Below, one piece after another: positions 55,013 through 63,678 of a stretch of 64,000 nt of DNA. How positions within the stretch are numbered: the stretch's first letter is position 1; each line of letters opens with the position of its first letter. Source of the DNA: Limnohabitans sp. (lineage in GTDB: Bacteria > Pseudomonadota > Gammaproteobacteria > Burkholderiales > Burkholderiaceae_C); contig VERE01000008.1 of NCBI GenBank assembly GCA_018882835.1, positions 19,066 through 83,065 on the forward strand, given 5' to 3'. Below the pieces are notes generated by a model. It was not told where the DNA came from and searched no databases. It worked only from the letters and a program-made list of their open reading frames with translations. The position numbers were made by a program, and so were the translations under genes.

Positions 55013-55909
55013 TTAAAACACCTGGACCTGCACCGCCTGGCCCACTTTCAGCACAGCTTCGGGCGCGTCACTGTCAGCTGGCACCAAACCCTCGGTGACG
55101 ATGGCATTCATGCCAAAGGTGATGGCGCCCTCCAGGCGCGCGTCCTGCCGGTAGCTGGCCAGCACCGCGCTGACCTGCGGCTGAAGCTCGGCGGTTCGGG
55201 GGTCCACATTGGGAATGCTGCAGCGGGCACACGGCTTCACAAGGCGCAAGCTCACAGGCCGTTGTTCCGTGACGAGAGTCAGTGTCTGGGCATGGTCTTC
55301 GGTGTGGGCCGCCACCTCGGACAACACCAGGTTGGGCCGGAAACGCGCCATGTCAACGGGCGCTTGGCCCTGCGCGGTCAAGCGTTCATTGAACTCTGCC
55401 AAAGCGGCCTCGCTGAGCACCAACAGCGGGTAGCCGTCGCTGAACTGGTTCAAAGCCTGCACGCCCTGGGTCCATTTTGTGGACGATGCGCGCTGGAACG
55501 CAGGGTCAAACCGCACCAGCCGCAACGGCCCCAAGGCACGGCCCTCCTCGGTCTGGGCCAAGAAGTCGGTGAACCATTGGCCCGCCAGCGCGCCCATGTC
55601 ATAGGCTTTGACAGTTTCGCCCCACACCGTCACTTCCACCGGTTCCTCTGCTTCGTGCAAGGCCACATGCAAGGCCAGCATGCCGGGCGCGCGCAACACC
55701 ATTTCAAGGTGGCGCAGGGTGGGCTGAATCAAGGCCATGCGCGGGGCTTCCCGCTGGCTCACGAAATCGCCCTGGGCATCCACCACCATCCAGGCGCGGT
55801 CCCATTCCAGACCGGTTTCGGTCAGGTTCGCCGACAGCAGAGAGACGCCACCGCAAGATTTCACCGGATAAATCCAGAGTTGGGACAGACGGGCTTGAAG
55901 GTCGGACAT
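55013..55909 (-). CDS. MOSC-domain protein
   Basis: A 298-residue protein with the MOSC N-terminal barrel (LWIYPVKSCGGVSL, then GLEWDRAWMVVD) and the MOSC domain proper (RFRPNLVLSEVAAHTEDH, VKPCARCSIPNVDPRT). The conserved cysteine in CARC is present. Related proteins handle molybdenum cofactor sulfur or reduce N-hydroxylated compounds. ATG 55909 is the likely start; an ATG-like codon at 55915 is possible. It is divergent from the ubiH-like gene. Confidence 0.9.
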   Translation of the reverse strand: MSDLQARLSQLWIYPVKSCGGVSLLSANLTETGLEWDRAWMVVDAQGDFVSQREAPRMALIQPTLRHLEMVLRAPGMLALHVALHEAEEPVEVTVWGETVKAYDMGALAGQWFTDFLAQTEEGRALGPLRLVRFDPAFQRASSTKWTQGVQALNQFSDGYPLLVLSEAALAEFNERLTAQGQAPVDMARFRPNLVLSEVAAHTEDHAQTLTLVTEQRPVSLRLVKPCARCSIPNVDPRTAELQPQVSAVLASYRQDARLEGAITFGMNAIVTEGLVPADSDAPEAVLKVGQAVQVQVF

Positions 55910-55968
55910 GATCAAAGGTCTTCTAAAAATGAACCCCCTGATTGTGCCGTCCTCCTACAATCCTGCGC

Positions 55969-57108
55969 ATGGCTCTCAATTTGGATGTGTGTATTCGCGG
56001 TGGCGGCATGGTAGGGCGCAGCCTGGCACTGCTGTTGGCTGCCCAGCAGTTGCGGGTGGGCCTGCTGGCTTCCCCGCCGCAGAGCACCGACGTGCGCGCC
56101 TATTCCCTGAATGCGGCCTCACGCCAGATGCTGCAAGATCTGAACGCCTGGCCGGATGAGGCCCATGCCACCCCCGTGATGGACATGCGGGTCTGGGGTG
56201 ACGAAGGTGGTTTTGTCCATTTCCACGCCCCCAGTGCTGAGGGCTTGACCTGGATCGTCGATGTGCCGGAGTTGGAGCGCTTGTTGGCGCAACGGGTGCA
56301 AGCCGAGCAGCGAATCACACTTTTGGAGGCACATGCCCCGGCAGCGTTGACCGTGATTTGCGAGGGCCGTGCCAGCAGCACCCGTCAAGCCTTGGGCATC
56401 GACTTTGACGTTCTGCCCTACCACCAGCATGCGCTGGCCGCGCGGGTGCGCTGCAGCACACCGCACCGGCAACAGGCCCTGCAATGGTTTCGTCAAGCGC
56501 AGGGTGGTTTGGAAATTCTGGCGCTCTTGCCTCTTGGCGGCGCACATGGCCATGAAGCATCCCTGGTCTGGTCGGTGTCCCCCGAGCAAGCCGCCCAGTT
56601 GCAAGCCCTGGACAGCGCTGCGTTTGAGTCACAGCTGGAAGCAGCCAGTCAAGGGGTGCTGGGCAAGTTGCATTTGACCAGCGAGCGCGCCATCTGGCCC
56701 TTGCGCCTTGCCCAGGCGCACCAGTGGACCGGCACCATGGACGATGGCAGCGCCTGGGCGCTGGCCGGCGATGCCGCCCACAACATTCACCCGCTGGCCG
56801 GCTTGGGCTTGAACCTGGGCCTGGCCGATGGACAGGCCTTGGCGCAAGCACTGGCCACGCGCCGCGACACAGAATACTGGCGACCCGTTGGCGACCGGCG
56901 GCTGTTACGTCGCTATGAGCGCGCCCGCAAGGCCGACATGCTGCCGACCTGGGTCGCCTGCGATGCCTTGCAGCGCCTCTTTGCCCACCCCAACGCCACC
57001 GTTCAAACCCTGAGAAACTGGGGCTTGTCCGCTTTCAACCAAGCCAGCCCCCTCAAGCGCTGGACTCTCCAACAAGCCATGGATGCCAGGACACCGCATG
57101 CACTCTGA
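55969..57108 (+). CDS. UbiH/UbiF-type FAD monooxygenase
   Basis: A 379-residue flavin hydroxylase of the ubiquinone-biosynthesis family. The dinucleotide motif is CIRGGGMVGRSLAL (residues 8-21), and the FAD-contact block is LAGDAAHNIHPLAGLGLNLG. A long variable middle lacks some usual DG motif residues, so the exact hydroxylation position (C5, C6 or C1 of the quinone ring) cannot be told. ATG 55969 is chosen because the Rossmann motif begins at once after it. It overlaps dsbC by 11 bp. Confidence 0.85.
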   Translation: MALNLDVCIRGGGMVGRSLALLLAAQQLRVGLLASPPQSTDVRAYSLNAASRQMLQDLNAWPDEAHATPVMDMRVWGDEGGFVHFHAPSAEGLTWIVDVPELERLLAQRVQAEQRITLLEAHAPAALTVICEGRASSTRQALGIDFDVLPYHQHALAARVRCSTPHRQQALQWFRQAQGGLEILALLPLGGAHGHEASLVWSVSPEQAAQLQALDSAAFESQLEAASQGVLGKLHLTSERAIWPLRLAQAHQWTGTMDDGSAWALAGDAAHNIHPLAGLGLNLGLADGQALAQALATRRDTEYWRPVGDRRLLRRYERARKADMLPTWVACDALQRLFAHPNATVQTLRNWGLSAFNQASPLKRWTLQQAMDARTPHAL

Positions 57109-57835
57109 TTTTTTTCAACTTCTGCGCCGCGCGCTCTGCTGCCTGATCTGCCTGACCTGCAGCTTCTCGGCTTTGGCCCAGGGCCAGGAAGTCTTGATTC
57201 GCAAAAACTTGCAGGAACGCATTCCACAGTTCCCAAAGATTGATGAAGTCACCAAAGCTGCAATGCCAGGCCTTTACGAAATTCGCGTCGACGGCACGGA
57301 GATTTACTACACCGATGCCGAGGGCAATTTCTTGATCCAGGGCCAACTGATTGACACCCGCAGCCGCCGCAACCTGACCGAGGAGCGCATCGAGAAACTC
57401 ACGGCCATCGATTTTCAAAGCCTGCCCTTGAAAGACGCCTTCACCATCGTGCGCGGCAACGGCAAGCGCAAGCTGGCGGTGTTCGAAGACCCGAATTGCG
57501 GCTATTGCAAGCGCTTCGAGCGTGACCTGCAAAAAGTGGACAACATCACGGTGTATCTGTTTTTGTACCCCATCCTTGGGCAAGACTCGGTCGACAAGTC
57601 GCGCAACATTTGGTGCGCCAAAGACCGCGCCAAAGCCTGGCAAGACGCCATGCTGCGCGAGCAACCTGCGGCCAGCGCCCAGTGTGACACGTCGGCCTTG
57701 CAACGCAATGTGGAGTTGGGCCGCAAGCACAAGATCAACGGCACGCCAACCCTGATCACCACCGATGGCAACCGCGTGCCTGGCGCCATCAACACCGCCC
57801 AGATTGAAAAGCTCCTGGCAGACGCCAGCCGATAA
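57098..57835 (+). CDS. dsbC: Thiol:disulfide interchange protein DsbC
   Basis: A 245-residue periplasmic disulfide isomerase. Signal peptide CCLICLTCSFSALAQ; N-terminal dimerisation domain with LYEIRVDGTEIYYTD; thioredoxin domain with FEDPNCGYCKRF (Cys134, Cys137) and the cis-proline in NGTPTLI. It corrects wrong disulfides, relevant to the many exported cytochromes and the Cys-rich proteins here. It is coupled to the ubiH-like gene. Confidence 0.95.
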   Translation: MHSDFFQLLRRALCCLICLTCSFSALAQGQEVLIRKNLQERIPQFPKIDEVTKAAMPGLYEIRVDGTEIYYTDAEGNFLIQGQLIDTRSRRNLTEERIEKLTAIDFQSLPLKDAFTIVRGNGKRKLAVFEDPNCGYCKRFERDLQKVDNITVYLFLYPILGQDSVDKSRNIWCAKDRAKAWQDAMLREQPAASAQCDTSALQRNVELGRKHKINGTPTLITTDGNRVPGAINTAQIEKLLADASR

Positions 57836-57850
57836 GACTTGTTTCATGCC

Positions 57851-58303
57851 ATGCCCCACGAACCCCTGACCCCCGACAGCGCCACCGGCCGCCTGATTCA
57901 ACGCCTGGGCTATGCCGGGCTGATTCCCTTTGTGTTGTGCGCCTTGCTGATGTGGCTGGTCACGCCCGAGGTCCACCCCCTGGTCGCGATTGCGCTGGCA
58001 GGCTATGGCGCCACCATCGCGTCGTTTCTTGGCGGCATCCATTGGGGCATTGGTTTACGACAGGGGGCGAGCCATCGCAACCTGCACCTGATCTGGGGCG
58101 TGATACCTTCCATTCTGGCGTGGATTGCGGTCATCATGCCGGCCTATGCCGGCCTGCCCTTGCTGGCCTTGCTGCTGCTGGCGTGCTACCTGGTCGACCG
58201 CAAAACCTGGCCAGAAGCGGGCCTGCGCGACTGGCTCACTCTGCGCTTTCGCCTGACGGTGGTATCCACATTGGCTTGCCTGTTCGGCGCAGGGGGTACT
58301 TGA
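57851..58303 (+). CDS. DUF3429 membrane protein
   Basis: A 150-residue integral membrane protein with about four hydrophobic helices and the DUF3429 features ALAGYGATIASFLGGIHWG and ILAWIAVIMPAYAG. Function unknown. ATG 57851 is preferred to TTG 57839. Its stop TGA shares a base with the M61 peptidase ATG (TGATG), so they are coupled. Confidence 0.85.
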   Translation: MPHEPLTPDSATGRLIQRLGYAGLIPFVLCALLMWLVTPEVHPLVAIALAGYGATIASFLGGIHWGIGLRQGASHRNLHLIWGVIPSILAWIAVIMPAYAGLPLLALLLLACYLVDRKTWPEAGLRDWLTLRFRLTVVSTLACLFGAGGT

Positions 58304-60057
58304 TGGCTTGTGGTTTGCACTACCGTGTCACACAACTGGACACCCACGCCCACCAATTCCACCTTGAATTGACCATTGCCCGGCCTGCGGCCCAGCAAGT
58401 GGTTCGGCTGCCGGTCTGGATTGCAGGCAGTTACCTGGTGCGCGAATTTGCCAAACAGTTGAGTGGCTTGAGCGCCAGCCAGGCGGGCCGTGCCCGCACG
58501 GTGGTGCAATTGGACAAAGCCAGCTGGCGCATCGATTGCAGCGACCAGCAACCACTCACGCTGCGCTGGCAAGTGCATGCGCACGATGCCTCGGTGCGCA
58601 CTGCGTGGCTGGACAGCTTGCGCGGCTTCTTCAACGGCACCAGCTTGTTCCTTCAAGTACAGGGGCAAGAAGATCAAGCGCATGAAATCAGCTTGCCCGC
58701 CAGCGTGGCACCCCGAACCTGGCGACTGGCCACCGGTCTTCAAGCCCTGAAGGTGGACAAGCGCGGCTTTGGCAGCTACCGCGCTGTCAACTACGATGAG
58801 CTGGTCGACTGCCCGGTTGAAATGGGCGATTTCTGGTCTGCCAGCTTCCAAGCGGGCGGCATCACCCATGAATTTGTGGTGGCCGGTGCGACGCCCGCCT
58901 TCGATGGCGCGCGCCTGATTGCCGACACCCAAAAAATATGCGAAGCCCAGATTCGTTTCTGGCACGGCAAGGGCAAGCCGCACCACACCCGCTATGTCTT
59001 CATGCTGTGGGCCGTGGGCGATGGCTACGGGGGCCTGGAGCACCGCAACTCGACGGCCCTGATTTGCAACCGCAACGACCTGCCGCGCTTGGGCTCAAAA
59101 AGCAGCGAGGGCTACACCACCTTACTGGGTCTGATCAGCCACGAGTACTTTCATACCTGGAATGTCAAGCGCCTGCGCCCCCATGCGTTCGCGCGCTACG
59201 ACTACCAGCAAGAAAACTACACCGAACTGCTGTGGTTCTTCGAAGGCTTCACCAGTTACTACGACGACTTGTTTTTGTGCCGCACCGGACTGATCGACGA
59301 AGCGCAGTACCTGAAACTGCTGAACAAAACCCTCAACCAGGTGCTGCAAACACCGGGGCGCCAAGTGCACACGGTGGCCCAGTCCAGCTTTGAAGCCTGG
59401 ACCAAGTATTACCGCACCGATGAAAACAGCCCCAACCTCACGGTGAGCTACTACACCAAGGGCGCCTTGGTGGCCTTGTGTCTGGACCTGAGCTTGCGAT
59501 CGCAAGGCCTGTCGCTGGACCAGGTGATGCGCGCCTTGTGGAAGCGCTGCCAGGCCGGTCCCATGCAAGAAAGCGATTTGCTGGCGGTGCTGGCCGAGCT
59601 CAGCGGCCGCTCGTGGCAAAAAGAGTTGAATGCCTGGGTGCACAGCACGCAAGAGCTGCCCCTGGAGCGCTTGCTGCAGCGCCATGGCGTGGCCCTGATT
59701 GAAGAGCCTGCGCAGTGGGCGCAGCGTTTGGGACTGCGCGTGACCGAAACACAGGGCATCCAAGTCAAAACCGTTTTGAAGGGCGGTGTGGCCAGGGCCG
59801 CTGGCTTGGCCCCCGGCGATGAGTGGCTGGGCATCGAGGTGCCCGCAGGCAAAGGCCGCAAGGCCAGTGCCTGGCGCCTGAGCCGCTTGGATGAATTGCC
59901 CCTCTACGCAGGCAGCGCCACGCAGGTCACAGCCTTGGTGGCACGCGACCGGCAGTTGCTGCGCTTGCCACTGTCCTTGAAACAGATCGACAAGGTCACC
60001 ACAGCACGGCTGGTGTTGAGCCAGCCCGAACCCGTCAAGCGCTGGCTCAAAGATTGA
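58303..60057 (+). CDS. M61-family glycyl aminopeptidase with PDZ domain
   Basis: A 584-residue peptidase. The zinc site is HEYFHTWNVKRL with the glutamate EGFTSYYDDL downstream, as in M61. A GYGGLEHRNSTAL segment precedes it, and a C-terminal PDZ-like domain holds VKTVLKGGVARAAGLAPGDEWLG. No signal peptide is visible, so it may be cytoplasmic. ATG 58303 is used; the frame further upstream is the DUF3429 gene in another frame. Confidence 0.92.
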   Translation: MACGLHYRVTQLDTHAHQFHLELTIARPAAQQVVRLPVWIAGSYLVREFAKQLSGLSASQAGRARTVVQLDKASWRIDCSDQQPLTLRWQVHAHDASVRTAWLDSLRGFFNGTSLFLQVQGQEDQAHEISLPASVAPRTWRLATGLQALKVDKRGFGSYRAVNYDELVDCPVEMGDFWSASFQAGGITHEFVVAGATPAFDGARLIADTQKICEAQIRFWHGKGKPHHTRYVFMLWAVGDGYGGLEHRNSTALICNRNDLPRLGSKSSEGYTTLLGLISHEYFHTWNVKRLRPHAFARYDYQQENYTELLWFFEGFTSYYDDLFLCRTGLIDEAQYLKLLNKTLNQVLQTPGRQVHTVAQSSFEAWTKYYRTDENSPNLTVSYYTKGALVALCLDLSLRSQGLSLDQVMRALWKRCQAGPMQESDLLAVLAELSGRSWQKELNAWVHSTQELPLERLLQRHGVALIEEPAQWAQRLGLRVTETQGIQVKTVLKGGVARAAGLAPGDEWLGIEVPAGKGRKASAWRLSRLDELPLYAGSATQVTALVARDRQLLRLPLSLKQIDKVTTARLVLSQPEPVKRWLKD

Positions 60058-60063
60058 GCCTCT

Positions 60064-61362
60064 TTATCGGGGTCGCAAATCCACCACGCGCTTGGCCTTG
60101 CCCTGGCTACGCTCGACGCCGCCTTCGGCGTGCAACTCGACGCCGATCGTGGTACCCACAAAGGTCTTCACATCGTGCTGCAATTGGCGCGCTGCGGCTT
60201 TGGCCGCATCGCTTTGCGGGTCCACACCCGGGCGCGTCTCGACCCGCACCGACAAGCTGTCCAGTGGGCCTTCTCGGGTCAGCACGCACTGATAGTGCGG
60301 CGCCAGCTCGGCACGCTTCAAAATGTACTCTTCGATTTGCGAAGGGAACACATTGACGCCGCGCACAATCATCATGTCGTCGCTGCGGCCGGTGATTTTT
60401 TCCATGCGCCGCATGGTGCGGGCCGTGCCTGGCAGCAGCCGTGTCAGGTCGCGTGTGCGGTAGCGAATGATGGGCAGGGCCTCTTTGGTCAGGCTGGTGA
60501 ACACCAGCTCGCCCATCTCGCCATCGGCCACCGGCTCACCCGTTTCAGGATGGATGATTTCCGGGTAAAAATGATCTTCCCAAATCGTCGGGCCGTCTTG
60601 GGTTTCGGCGCATTCGCTGGCCACGCCGGGGCCCATGACTTCGCTCAGGCCGTAAATATCAACAGCCGTGATGCCCGCGCGCTTTTCAATCGCTCGGCGC
60701 ATGTCATTGGTCCAGGGCTCGGCGCCGAAAATGCCAATGCGCAAGCTTGAGGCTGAGGGGTCCAGGCCTTGGCGCTCAAACTCATCGGCAATGGCCAGCA
60801 TGTAGCTGGGCGTGACCATGATGATGTCGGGCCGGAAGTCCTGAATCAGCTGCACCTGGCGCTCGGTTTGGCCGCCGCCAAAAGGCACCACGGTCAGGCC
60901 CAGTTTTTCTGCGCCATAGTGCGCGCCCAGGCCGCCGGTGAACAAGCCATAACCATAACTGACATGCACCATGTCGCCACGTCGCGCGCCTGCGGCACGA
61001 ATGCTGCGCGCCACCACGTTGGACCACACGTCGATGTCGTTTTGGGTGTAGCCCACCACCGTGGGCTTGCCCGTGGTGCCGCTTGACGCATGAATGCGCA
61101 CCACTTGATCGCGCGGCACGGCAAACATGCCAAACGGATAGTTGTCCCTGAGGTCGGCCTTGGAGGTGAACGGGAACTTGGCCAAGTCGGCCAGCGAACG
61201 ACAGTCGCTGGGGTGCACGCCGGCAGCGTCAAACTTGGCGCGGTAAACCGGCGAGTTGGCATACGCATGGTGCAGCGTAGCCTGCAAGCGCTTGAGCTGC
61301 AAAGCGCGCAGCTCGTCAATGCTGCACTTTTCAATCGGTTCGAGCGGAAGTGAAGTGTTCAT
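60064..61362 (-). CDS. paaK: Phenylacetate-CoA ligase
   Basis: A 432-residue acyl-adenylate ligase making phenylacetyl-CoA. The AMP-binding motif is HASSGTTGKPTVVGYT, then VDIYGLSEVMGPGVASEC and the C-terminal RSDDMMIVRGVNVFPSQIEE, all typical of PaaK. ATG 61362 overlaps the paaI stop. It is the last gene of paaG-paaI-paaK. The ring epoxidase genes paaABCDE are not in this window. Confidence 0.95.
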   Translation of the reverse strand: MNTSLPLEPIEKCSIDELRALQLKRLQATLHHAYANSPVYRAKFDAAGVHPSDCRSLADLAKFPFTSKADLRDNYPFGMFAVPRDQVVRIHASSGTTGKPTVVGYTQNDIDVWSNVVARSIRAAGARRGDMVHVSYGYGLFTGGLGAHYGAEKLGLTVVPFGGGQTERQVQLIQDFRPDIIMVTPSYMLAIADEFERQGLDPSASSLRIGIFGAEPWTNDMRRAIEKRAGITAVDIYGLSEVMGPGVASECAETQDGPTIWEDHFYPEIIHPETGEPVADGEMGELVFTSLTKEALPIIRYRTRDLTRLLPGTARTMRRMEKITGRSDDMMIVRGVNVFPSQIEEYILKRAELAPHYQCVLTREGPLDSLSVRVETRPGVDPQSDAAKAAARQLQHDVKTFVGTTIGVELHAEGGVERSQGKAKRVVDLRPR

Positions 61363-61787
61363 TCTGGAAAGACCGTCCCTTGAATTTGCGCACTTTTGCC
61401 ACGGAACACGGCGACCACCTCGCCGCGCTGGTTGGTCACACGCATATCGTAAATACCGTGGCGGCCCGACAGTACCTGCTCTTGCGCTTCGCAGGTGAGC
61501 ACATCGCCCTCGTGCGCGGGCTTCAGGAATTCAATGCTGCAACCAGCGGCGACGGCACTCTTGTTATAGCTGTTGCAGGCAAAAGCAAAGGTGGAATCGG
61601 CCAGAGTGAAGATGAAGCCGCCATGGCAAATTTGGTGGCCATTCAAATGCAATGCCTTCACCGCCATGCGGATCTTGGCGCGCCCCGGCTCCACCAACAG
61701 CAACTCCATGCCCATGGTGTCCTTGGACGCAATGTCCACGGCGAACATGGTCTCGCCGACTTTGCGTGCCCGCTCTATTGGATCCAT
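61359..61787 (-). CDS. paaI: Hydroxyphenylacetyl-CoA thioesterase PaaI
   Basis: A 142-residue hot-dog fold thioesterase. The family segment ICHGGFIFTLADSTFAFACN holds the catalytic region, preceded by MELLLVEPGRAKIRMAVKAL and followed by the GDVLTCEAQEQ strand. It frees CoA from dead-end phenylacetyl intermediates. It lies between paaG (3 bp gap) and paaK (overlap). Confidence 0.93.
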   Translation of the reverse strand: MDPIERARKVGETMFAVDIASKDTMGMELLLVEPGRAKIRMAVKALHLNGHQICHGGFIFTLADSTFAFACNSYNKSAVAAGCSIEFLKPAHEGDVLTCEAQEQVLSGRHGIYDMRVTNQRGEVVAVFRGKSAQIQGTVFPE

Positions 61788-61790
61788 GGC

Positions 61791-62585
61791 TCACTCTCCC
61801 TTGAATTGCGCGGGGCGTTTTTCCAGGAAGGCCATCACGCCTTCAAAATAATCGTGGGTCGCGCCCAAGGCCGACTGGGCATCCCGCTCGGCATCGAGGT
61901 GTTGGTCCAGCGTTCGCTGACCGGCGTCACGCAACAAATGGCGTGTGGCCACCAGCGCTTTGGTGGGCATCACAGCCAGGCGATCGGCCATGGCCAGGGC
62001 AGCTGCGACGCAATCGTCGGCCACCTCCCAAATCATGCCCCACTCTTTGGCTTGCTGCGCCCCCAGCTTGTCACCGGTCATGGCCAGAGTCATGGCACGT
62101 GCCAGGCCCAAGCGCTCCACCAAAAGCCAACTGCCCCCCGCATCGGGAATCAGGCCAATTTTGCTGAAGGCCTGAATGAAGCTCGCCCCCGGTGCGGCAA
62201 TGGCAATGTCGCAGGCCATGGCAAGGGATGCGCCTGCGCCGGCGGCCACGCCATTCACGGCCGCAATCACCGGCATGCGCAATGCTTGCAAGCGGCGCGT
62301 CGTAGGGTTGAAGGAACGCTGAATGACGGGGCCCGGATCGGCCCGTTGAATGCGGTCAGGTCCGTCACTGAAATCAAACTCGGACAAGTCTGCACCTGCA
62401 CAAAAACCACGGCCTGCGCCCGTGATGACCATCGCGCGGATGGCTTTGTTGGCTTCGGCCTTGTCCAGTTGCGCCCACAAGGTGCTGTGCATCTCATGGT
62501 TCAGACTGTTCAAGGCTTGAGGACGGTTGAGGGTGACAAGGGCCACTGCCCCACGCTCTTCGTACAAAACGGTGCTTTCGCTCAT
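61791..62585 (-). CDS. paaG: Enoyl-CoA hydratase/isomerase PaaG-type
   Basis: A 264-residue crotonase-fold protein. It has [13 protein letters not shown], an oxyanion loop [20 protein letters not shown] and [15 protein letters not shown], matching the 2-(1,2-epoxyphenyl)acetyl-CoA isomerase PaaG. ATG 62585 follows AGGAGA; the in-frame ATG at 62609 lacks one. It is first of paaG-I-K and divergent from the paaF-like gene. Confidence 0.9.
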   Translation of the reverse strand: MSESTVLYEERGAVALVTLNRPQALNSLNHEMHSTLWAQLDKAEANKAIRAMVITGAGRGFCAGADLSEFDFSDGPDRIQRADPGPVIQRSFNPTTRRLQALRMPVIAAVNGVAAGAGASLAMACDIAIAAPGASFIQAFSKIGLIPDAGGSWLLVERLGLARAMTLAMTGDKLGAQQAKEWGMIWEVADDCVAAALAMADRLAVMPTKALVATRHLLRDAGQRTLDQHLDAERDAQSALGATHDYFEGVMAFLEKRPAQFKGE

Positions 62586-62622
62586 GCGCATCTCCTGGCT
62601 AAGCCTCAATTTAACATTAACC

Positions 62623-62638
62623 GACCAATCGGTTGGTC
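62623..62638. promoter_or_regulatory. TetR-type palindrome between paaG and paaF (PaaR-like operator)
   Basis: GACCAA and TTGGTC flank TCGG as a 16-bp inverted repeat; outside it ACCGA adds to the symmetry. TTGGTC (62633) and TATAGT (62655-62660) could be the plus-strand -35 and -10 with a 16-bp spacer, and TTGACC on the minus strand could serve paaG. A TetR-family PaaR would silence both directions. Confidence 0.6.
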
Positions 62639-62700
62639 AATGTTTTCCCTTGGTTATAGTTGCATCTGGAACAACACACTTTACAGCCAGAGGAAACACC

Positions 62701-63480
62701 ATGAGCTATGAATTTATCCAGGTTCGCACCGAGGCGGACAAAGTGGGCGTGATCACCCTGAACCGCCCCAAGCAGTTGAACGCCCTCAACCCAGGCCTGA
62801 TGGTGGAACTGGGCACCGCCCTCAAAGCCTTCGACAGCGACCCCGCCATTGGCTGCATGGTCATCACCGGCAGCGAAAAGTCGTTTGCAGCGGGTGCCGA
62901 CATTGGCGTCATGGCCAACTACGGCTTTTCCGATGTTTACCGGGAAGACTACATCACCCGTGACTGGGAAACCATTCGCAGCGTGCGCAAGCCCGTGATC
63001 GCCGCCGTCAGTGGCTTCGCCCTGGGCGGCGGCTGCGAATTGGCCATGATGTGCGACTTCATCATTGCGGCCGACAATGCCCGCTTTGGTCAACCCGAGA
63101 TCAAGCTTGGCGTCATCCCCGGCGCCGGCGGCACCCAGCGACTGCCCCGCGCGGTGGGCAAAGCCAAGGCCATGGACCTGGCGCTCACAGGTCGCATGAT
63201 GGACGTGAACGAAGCAGAGCGTGCTGGCCTGGTCAGCCGCGTGGTGCCGCTGGACAAGCTGATGGAAGAAACGCTTGCTGCTGCCTTGCTAATTTGTGAG
63301 TACTCACAAATGGCTGTCATGGCAGCCAAAGAATCGGTCAACCGTGCTTTTGAAAGCGGTCTGGCCGATGGCGTCATGTTCGAGCGCCGCCTGTTCCACG
63401 CCTTGTTTGCCACAGCAGACCAGAAGGAAGGCATGAACGCCTTTGTGGAGAAGCGCAAGCCTCACTTCAAGAACGCTTGA
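62701..63480 (+). CDS. paaF: Enoyl-CoA hydratase (PaaF-like)
   Basis: A 259-residue crotonase. Both acidic residues are in place: the first in [16 protein letters not shown] and the second in [23 protein letters not shown] 62701 follows AGAGGAAA; a frame to 62527 covers the intergenic operator. In phenylacetate breakdown PaaF hydrates 2,3-dehydroadipyl-CoA; a general beta-oxidation role is equally possible. It is monocistronic before the tRNA. Confidence 0.88.
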   Translation: MSYEFIQVRTEADKVGVITLNRPKQLNALNPGLMVELGTALKAFDSDPAIGCMVITGSEKSFAAGADIGVMANYGFSDVYREDYITRDWETIRSVRKPVIAAVSGFALGGGCELAMMCDFIIAADNARFGQPEIKLGVIPGAGGTQRLPRAVGKAKAMDLALTGRMMDVNEAERAGLVSRVVPLDKLMEETLAAALLICEYSQMAVMAAKESVNRAFESGLADGVMFERRLFHALFATADQKEGMNAFVEKRKPHFKNA

Positions 63481-63511
63481 TCGGGCAGAACGGGGGCGCT
63501 TGAATTACCGT

Positions 63512-63517
63512 TATAAT
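63512..63517 (+). promoter_or_regulatory. -10 box of tRNA-Met promoter
   Basis: A perfect TATAAT, 10 bp before the tRNA. No clear -35 is visible 17 bp upstream. Confidence 0.5.
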
Positions 63518-63527
63518 CGTTAGTTCT

Positions 63528-63604
63528 GGCGCTTTAGCTCAGTCGGTTAGAGCGATGGAATCATAATCCACAGGTCCGCGGTTCGAATCCGTGAAGCGCC
63601 ACCA
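63528..63604 (+). tRNA. tRNA-Met(CAU)
   Basis: A 77-nt tRNA with encoded CCA: acceptor GGCGCTT/AAGCGCC, D stem GCTC/GAGC, anticodon loop ATCATAA (CAT), T loop TTCGAAT. The 7-bp acceptor pairs fully, so it is the elongator type rather than initiator, which has a C1-A72-type mismatch. A tRNA-Ile2 (lysidine-modified) identity cannot be fully excluded from the CAT anticodon. Confidence 0.93.
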
Positions 63605-63615
63605 AAAACTTAATG

Positions 63616-63649
63616 AAAAAAGGATTTAGAGCGATCTAAATCCTTTTTT
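63616..63649. terminator. Strong bidirectional terminator after tRNA-Met
   Basis: Perfect 15-bp arms (AAAAAAGGATTTAGA and complement) around GCGA, with flanking A- and T-runs. It ends the tRNA transcript and could also end the converging ligase gene. Confidence 0.92.
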
Positions 63650-63678
63650 TTTATCTCAAAGAAAAAAGACGGCTGACC

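Noticed and set aside
53867..56014. A 715-codon plus-strand open frame
   Set aside because: It runs antisense through ychF and the MOSC gene, has no domain motif, and is a His/Gln-rich shadow typical of GC-rich antisense frames.
57053..58042. A 329-codon minus-strand frame
   Set aside because: It is antisense to dsbC and the DUF3429 gene.
61350..62711. A 453-codon plus-strand frame
   Set aside because: It is antisense to paaI and paaG and carries no recognisable motif.
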